A stretch of 64,000 bases of DNA, taken from the NCBI GenBank assembly GCA_022385755.1, contig MU278362.1:264251-328250 (forward strand). The letters run 5' to 3'. The notes beneath the pieces are model-generated. The model searched no databases. It saw nothing but the letters and a program-made list of their open reading frames with translations, and was not told the origin of the DNA. Positions 58,477 to 64,000 of this stretch are shown here, piece by piece. Within the stretch, counting starts at the first letter, position 1, and each line of letters starts with the position of its first letter. The DNA is from Trametopsis cervina (lineage: Eukaryota > Basidiomycota > Agaricomycetes > Polyporales > Irpicaceae). The position numbers and the translations under genes are program-made.

Positions 58477-59033
58477 ATGGATAGAGTGCCACGCTATGTC
58501 GGATCGAAGTTGTACTGCAAGCCGTAGAGCGATCAAGAGAATGTAACATAGATCGGAATGCGAAGATGTGTATGTTGTAATGATCGGTGAGGCTGAGCGT
58601 TCAGTGCATCAGTATCTTGGCGGTGGTACCTTGTTAACCCACCGCCCACGAAATTACCGTTGCTTCAACGACTTTGAATTTGAGTTCGTTTATACAGCGT
58701 GCCTGATTGAATAAGTATGCACGCTGAGCGGAGGTTTGCCGATCAGAAGCATGCCGGTGTACGTACACAACTATGATTTTGATCATCTCGTCTTCTTCGC
58801 ACCCCTCCTCGTTCCTGCCTCAGGCTCTCATGATCAGGGAAAACACACGAGCGTCGACAGATCCGCGGTATGATGTCCACTGCATGTCGGCCGCTGAGTC
58901 GGGATCTCGTTTGGGTTAGTGCACTCTGCCGACACATATATAAGTAAGGACGGCATGCGATTGTTCATGGATTGCTTGCCGCACCAACTTGTGCTCACCG
59001 TGTTCCGTGCCCGGATTCGAAAAGCTTGAGGCG
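58477..59033. other. Intergenic, no gene seen
   Basis: Only short frames. 58930-58950 has TATATATAAGTAAGG, a plausible core promoter for the YCII gene about 95 bases downstream. Confidence 0.4.
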
Positions 59034-59562
59034 ATGCCGCTGTTCTTCGTGTGGGCCCCGGACTACACCGATCCCGACGCGCCGCGACGGCGGGGGGCAG
59101 CTGCTCGTGCGCACCTGCGGGACATGCGCGAGAACATCATCGACAAGGAACTTGACGGTATGTGTATCGCGTTCCCCTTCCCACCTATCATGCTCATACC
59201 TTTGTTCATCTCGCAGACTATGGAGGCGTAACGACCTCACGCGCCACATCCCTCTCATCGAAGAAAGCAGCAGAGCAGCAGCTCGTAGACGGCACAATCG
59301 TCGTCCTGCGCGCAGAGAACATCGAGCAGGTGCGCGAGCTGCTCGAGCGGGATCTATTCTGGACGCAAGGCGTGGTACGACCCTCTCCCTTCCCTCCACT
59401 GCCCCCATTCATTCATTCATTCATTCTCTTCTCTTCTCTTCCCCTCGGTATGTTGTTTCCGATGCTAACGGTGATGATCAGTGGGATAAGGAACGAGTTG
59501 TCATCAAGCCGTTCATCCGAACGACGGCGGCGCGAAATACGAGCGATAAACCGCGTCTGTGA
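59034..59562 (+). CDS. YCII-related domain protein, 120 aa
   Basis: Three exons (59034-59157, 59217-59374, 59482-59562) sum to 363 bp. MPLFFVWAPDYTDPDAPRRR begins a single ferredoxin-like YCII domain (dimeric alpha-beta barrel): VWAPD...R...H, then VDGTIVVLRAENIEQVRELL and the closing WDKERVVIKPF. Small single-domain YCII proteins occur widely in fungi; some related barrels are enzymes, but no catalytic role is established here. The protein is soluble with no targeting signal visible. The start was chosen because it opens directly on the first domain strand. Confidence 0.8.
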
Positions 59563-59953
59563 GGGCGCGCGCAGTTGTAGAGGTGAGCGTGCCGTCTCTA
59601 ATCTTGACTGCTTGATGACAGCTGATGACATTGGGTTTGTTTCAGTCAGGGTTGATCTCGGCTTTTGAGATGTGGATCTTGTACCGTATGTATATATTAC
59701 TGTATGTATATGTATCCTAACAGATATTTTACACGACCCGCGGTTTGCTGCGAAGCTCAGGCAGGGCGAGACTGCTGTGGATAACGACATACCTTGAACG
59801 GTTCGTTTGGACAGTATCTCAGCACGCTTCGCAATTGCGAAGGCCGGCTACCAGCCAGGAGGCTAACTCACGCATTTATCAGGCAGTACAGCGCAGATAA
59901 TGATAAAAGCCATCTAAATCAAACATACACATTCGTGAACCCATGTAAACAGC
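59563..59953. other. Intergenic between convergent YCII and EMC1 genes
   Basis: Shared 3' flank; no gene seen. Confidence 0.4.
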
Positions 59954-62900
59954 TCAATTGTACCATTTTTCACGCAACTTCTTCCTGCTCACCATCGGCT
60001 TCGTGATCAAGATCGCCAGCGCTAGCCCCGAGACCGTCAGCACGAGCTGCACCTTATTGAAGTCCTCGCTCAGCACGTCGAACGTATTCGACGGCGCGAT
60101 GCGCGTCGCGAAGAGGTCGAGGCCATATGCGAAGACGAGGGAGGTGGATTCTAGCAGGGCGGGTGATGCTATTATTTCTCGTGTCCGGGCGACCGGATAT
60201 GTGTGGGACAAGACGCGTTTTGGGTCGTCGGGGATGAGCGGCTCATATTGTACGAGCCATTCCTCCTGCTCTTCTGGGGTAGGTTTTCGCTTCGGCCGTC
60301 TTGGGTCGACGAATCGTCGAGCAAACGATTGGATGACACCGTTCTCGCTGGCCACTACCGCCGATATTTTAGTACACTTGCTAGCCCAGCCTGCGGTTGC
60401 ACGTACCTATGATATCCTTCGACGTGATGCCGTATTTTGTCGATGTGGTGGTCAATGCTGACACAGCACGAGGGAAAATGTATGTTTGCTCGTAGATGCT
60501 GATGTTGGTAGTCTCGCTAGAGTAAGACGAGAGGTCGGAGCTGAAATTATCTCATTAGCGACAGGATGACCCAGTAGTCGGACAACCCACCTTCCCACTT
60601 TCTCATCAACCTTTGACCCTTCGTAAAACTCAACTGAAACCATGCGATAGCCCTTCGCCTGGTCAACGCCCGCATGATCATCGTAATAATGATACACAAG
60701 CCAGTTCTCCACCATCGCGGCCTTGACGTTGCAAGCCCCATTGACCGCAGGCAAGACGGCGTGATATAACGTCGTGCCCTTTGCAGAGTCCATGACGTAG
60801 ACACCGCAACTTGGTACGGTATCCTTCAGGGAGTTCGTGAGCACGACCACCAAGCTCGGGTTGAGGTACTTGTACAGCGTAGAACGGTTCCCTAGGACTT
60901 TCCCGAAAGATGCGACCGGTCCGCGAGGTGGACGGATTATCTCTTGGATATCTTCGCCGTCTGGTAAAGAGGCCGTCCAGCTCGCGTGTGCGACGTATTT
61001 GCCAGTGAACTCCTTCTCTGAAGAGATGCGGTGACCGGTCAAGCGAGTCGAACCTGGCTTGCCGGTGCGCAGAGCGAAATGAAGGCTGGGCAGACGTTTT
61101 GCGAAAGACTGCATGTTTTCTGCGGTGTCAGGGTATATGTACGCCTTGCAAAATTAATAAGTACCGAAGAGGGTCAGGGGAGTACTATATGATTACCTGC
61201 AGGAACTCGTCAAAGAGGACAACATACTTCGTGTTGGTATCTTCGAGGAGGAAGGTGTCCACCATTGCCCCAGCAATAGCGTCGATGCCTTGCAGAAGTC
61301 CGCCGGGCTGAGAAGTATAGCTTGCATCTTCACCAGTAAGCGCTTCGATATGGAAAAGCACAGTGTCGACAAGTCCCTGAAAGAAGGAAGATTCTTAGTA
61401 AGCAAACAATGAAGATAGTCGTCCACCTACGTTGTTCGCTCTTCGCTGAGTGACTAACACGACTTCGGGTGTATCTCCATCGGTGACAGTCTTCGTGGCG
61501 TAGATCTTCACAGGGTAGATCCTTCCACCGACTTCTGCACTCCATCCAAGGCCCAGGACACGGCTCCAGACGATCTCTCCATTAGACGAGTCAATACCAT
61601 AGACCTTTCCACGGGCAGTCGCTGCGACGATAATCTTCCTGAACCCAAAAGCGTCCCGAGCCAACGCGTTTGTGTCGTTCGCGTTGGTAATGGGAGTCAC
61701 AGGCCCGCTCGCAGATTCGTATGAGCCCGTAACGAAGCGTTTCGCGAAATGAGCGACATATTGCGGGAAGTTGCGAGCTTCTGTTATCTGACGTTGCAGA
61801 CGGCCCAGGAAAGTCTCTGTCTCCTCGCTCAAGCCCGACGCGACGATCTTTCGCTCCGGGAGCTCGACGTGTATGGCGACCTTGATGTCGGACAGCCCCT
61901 CTTCCCTGATCCATTGCAACTGATCCTGTTGCCAGAGCTGAAGCGCACCAGTGGTGGTAGAGACCACAAGACGAGCGAGGACGCGGTAGTCTTCCAACGT
62001 GGCGGCATCGACTGTGACCTAAACGTTCCATTCAGTATGCGGCATGCGCGACTCCTGGCAAAAGAAAAGAAAAGAAAAGGGACATACATGGCCTATGATA
62101 CCATGTTGGGAAGTGTCGAATGGGAACGTGTAGCCAGTGACGAGACCTTTGCCTTCGGCCAAATGGGGCGCAAATACGTGGGCGGATGCTTTCTGGATGA
62201 GATTGTCAGATGGTGAAGCTAGAATATGCAGAACATGGATATACCTTGAAGACATGCGACCAGAAAACCCTTGCAATATACGGATATCCGTCCTTGTCCA
62301 ATCCCCCAGAATATGTAGAGGGCGTGTAGTGGGTCGCCTTTACCTACGCATTCAAATTAGACACTTCGGCTGTGTTCTTTACCAAGGAGACTTACTGAGT
62401 CTGCATATTCCCAGATAACCTTCAATCCGTCGTCAGTCAGTTTGATCACGCGGCCTGAGCCGTCATCCTTGATTGCAACGAATAGTCCATGTTCGCTGAG
62501 GCCGGTATCAACCAGCTCTTGGTATGCAGCACCCTTCACGGTGACCGGCTTCTCACGTAGCTCGGGAGTGAGGGCGAAAGAACGGATTTTGCCTCCTTCT
62601 AGCCAGGCAACTCTGCTAACCTGCTTACCCTCCGCCACTCTCTTGACGTGCAAGATACTCTGCGGTCCATCGCCGATGCTCGAAGGGACGTCAACTGTAG
62701 ACAATACCGTGCCGTCCGAGGGAGACAGGGCCACGATATGTAATGTGTAAGAGGCGAAAGATTTTGCGAGCCCGATGACGTATACGGCTGAGGATGTAGG
62801 GAGGACGGTAGAGTAGATGTTCAAAGACCTGATAAACACTTGTTATGAAATTTAGGAGCGTAGAGTAACAAATGACCACTCACGTCTGGTCCGGAGCCGT

Positions 62901-63535
62901 CCAACCCCAAGTAGTCTCCCCCGTCTGCGTGTTAATCTGACGCACGGTGTGTCCATTGGTGAGCGCGTAGACGTGTTTTGCTTCGAAGGCTAGGGACAGG
63001 CCGACAACATCCGGTTCCAGTAGCCTTCCACTCTCAGCCTTGTGCAAACGTTGCTCCGAGAGAAGATCGCCCGAGGACACGTCGAATATGCGTAAATTGG
63101 CACCTCCGACGCCCGAGACAGTTGCGACCACTAAAGCACACAGTTAGTGACGCAATCTAGGCGTATGCAACTAGTACGTACCATTATCATGTTTCTGGAA
63201 CGTAAGTATTCTGTCGCCGTCATCAAAGAGGTATCTCCAAGCTTCAAACCATGAGAAGGTACTGTGATGAGCATTACATGCCACATACCTATCGTTCCGT
63301 TCTCCGGGTGCAAAGCGGCAAGGACATTGCTGGCGGTTGCTGTAAGCACAAGACTCCTCGTAGCACCATCCTCTTCAATCCGGTGGAATATAGGGAGCAG
63401 CCCTCGGTTTCCTGTGAGAGTATCGCCGATGTGCGTCTTGTGCCAGTCGACGACGCCGACCTCCGATGACTTAATCGCAAGCGAGACACATGGGAGTATA
63501 AAAGAGACAGCTAATCGCGCCCAAAAGGACGGCAT
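59954..63535 (-). CDS. EMC1: ER membrane protein complex subunit 1
   Basis: Large minus-strand multi-exon gene. Signal peptide MPSFWARLAVSFILPCVSLA, then VGVVDWHKTHIGD and a beta-propeller of PQQ-like repeats (LAALHPENGTIGWRYLF, VRQINTQTGETTWGWTAPDQ, VIKLTDDGLKVIWEYADS, YGIDSSNGEIVWSRVLGLGW). The C-terminal DUF1620 part contains VYVMDSAKGTTLYHAVLPAV, MVENWLVYHYYD, YEQTYIFPRAVSAL, YGITSKDII, VQSFARRFVDPRRP-type sequence and a final transmembrane helix (VLTVSGLALAILI) before a basic cytosolic end. EMC1 is the large luminal and membrane-anchored scaffold of the ER insertase. Conserved order and length support a working gene. Confidence 0.92.
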
Positions 63536-63823
63536 GCCAAAGTAGTCGCTCTGTCACCGGCAAAGGAGAGCAGAAAAGTGTGGCGGAAGGGGTGGGTCGG
63601 TGGTAACGAGTAAAGCATTCAGCCAACGCTCAGCTCAAGTTTCATGGGCGTCTACCTCTCAGAATTGTCCGTCATACCTCTGACAGCCGTTATAGCAGCG
63701 AGAATGGTATGAAGCACCAAGCAATGCTACACGACCCATACCCATAATAAATATGCTCGGTACTAACGTACATACGGTAAACCGAGAAGTGACACGCGAA
63801 TGGGGATTGAGATAAACTGTAGA

Positions 63824-64000
63824 CTATACCTCGTACGGAGGAGGAGTATCGAACTGCTCATTCTGGAGGGATTGCATAGTCCGTCTGAGACTTTCGAGCT
63901 CGGCCCGTAGCCCTACGTGAGTGATGCGAACGGCCGCGGCGTTTTGTTCGGGGCCATCGGACGACGATGGAGGGTTCGGAGGGTCTTGGTCCGGAAGTTG
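63824..64000 (-). CDS. C-terminal end of a coiled-coil protein with a PPPY tail (partial)
   Basis: The frame is open from the window edge to a TAG at 63824-63826, 58 residues in all. It reads a Pro/Ser/Asp-rich linker (QLPDQDPPNPPSSSDGPEQN), a short helix LRAELESLRRTMQSLQNEQ and the end DTPPPYEV. Such 'coiled coil then PPPxY' ends are common in uncharacterised basidiomycete proteins; PPPY can bind WW domains such as those of Rsp5-type ubiquitin ligases. An intron of about 33 bases could also be drawn, so the exact exon end is uncertain. The rest of the gene is outside the window. Confidence 0.55.
   Translation of the reverse strand, partial: QLPDQDPPNPPSSSDGPEQNAAAVRITHVGLRAELESLRRTMQSLQNEQFDTPPPYEV

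Overview
The window reads as nuclear DNA of an agaricomycete (mushroom-forming basidiomycete). Genes are dense and on both strands, coding sequence is split by many introns of about 50-60 bp with GT..AG ends, and there are lineage-typical families: DUF6534 membrane proteins, MYND-finger proteins, TPR/F-box/LRR proteins and HRDC-type kinases. Housekeeping genes are clearly eukaryotic (DIS3/RRP44 exosome nuclease, QCR6, EMC1, MsrA, WDR79-like, perilipin).

Left part (1-27.5 kb) is a rearranged accessory region built around four copies of a DUF6534-type seven-helix membrane protein: copy A (1127-3247, two splice donors lost), copy B (9495-7498, minus, intact), copy C (19783-21755, intact) and copy D (24052-27131, disrupted by a 1.1-kb terminal-inverted-repeat element in exon 9). 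Copies B and C lie in two arms of a roughly 3.4-kb inverted duplication that encloses a protein kinase (minus) and a peroxisomal acyl/4-coumarate-CoA ligase (plus). The ligase 3' end is copied again between C and D, and that copy carries a small poly-A-tailed insertion with a 12-bp target duplication. A small secreted protein gene and a MYND-finger gene lie between A and B.

Middle (27.5-38 kb) is a mostly conserved block: DIS3/RRP44, a convergent WDR79/TCAB1-like WD40 gene, two abutting TA-flanked non-autonomous DNA elements, QCR6 (complex III hinge protein) and a secreted or ER histidine acid phosphatase.

38-55 kb is an F-box cluster. One TPR/F-box/LRR gene (minus) and two tandem F-box/beta-type genes (minus) face two TPR/F-box/LRR genes (plus) with a decayed F-box/beta-type fragment between them, a mirror-like order around an inverted repeat at 45.4-46.5 kb. 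A decayed unrecognised gene also sits between the plus-strand copies.

55.5-64 kb returns to ordinary genes: perilipin-like lipid-droplet protein, MsrA, a YCII-domain protein, EMC1 (minus) and the C-terminal end of a PPPY-tailed protein running off the window. No rRNA, tRNA or CRISPR was found. Gene models were spliced by hand; where exon lengths are quoted the reading frames close across the whole gene.
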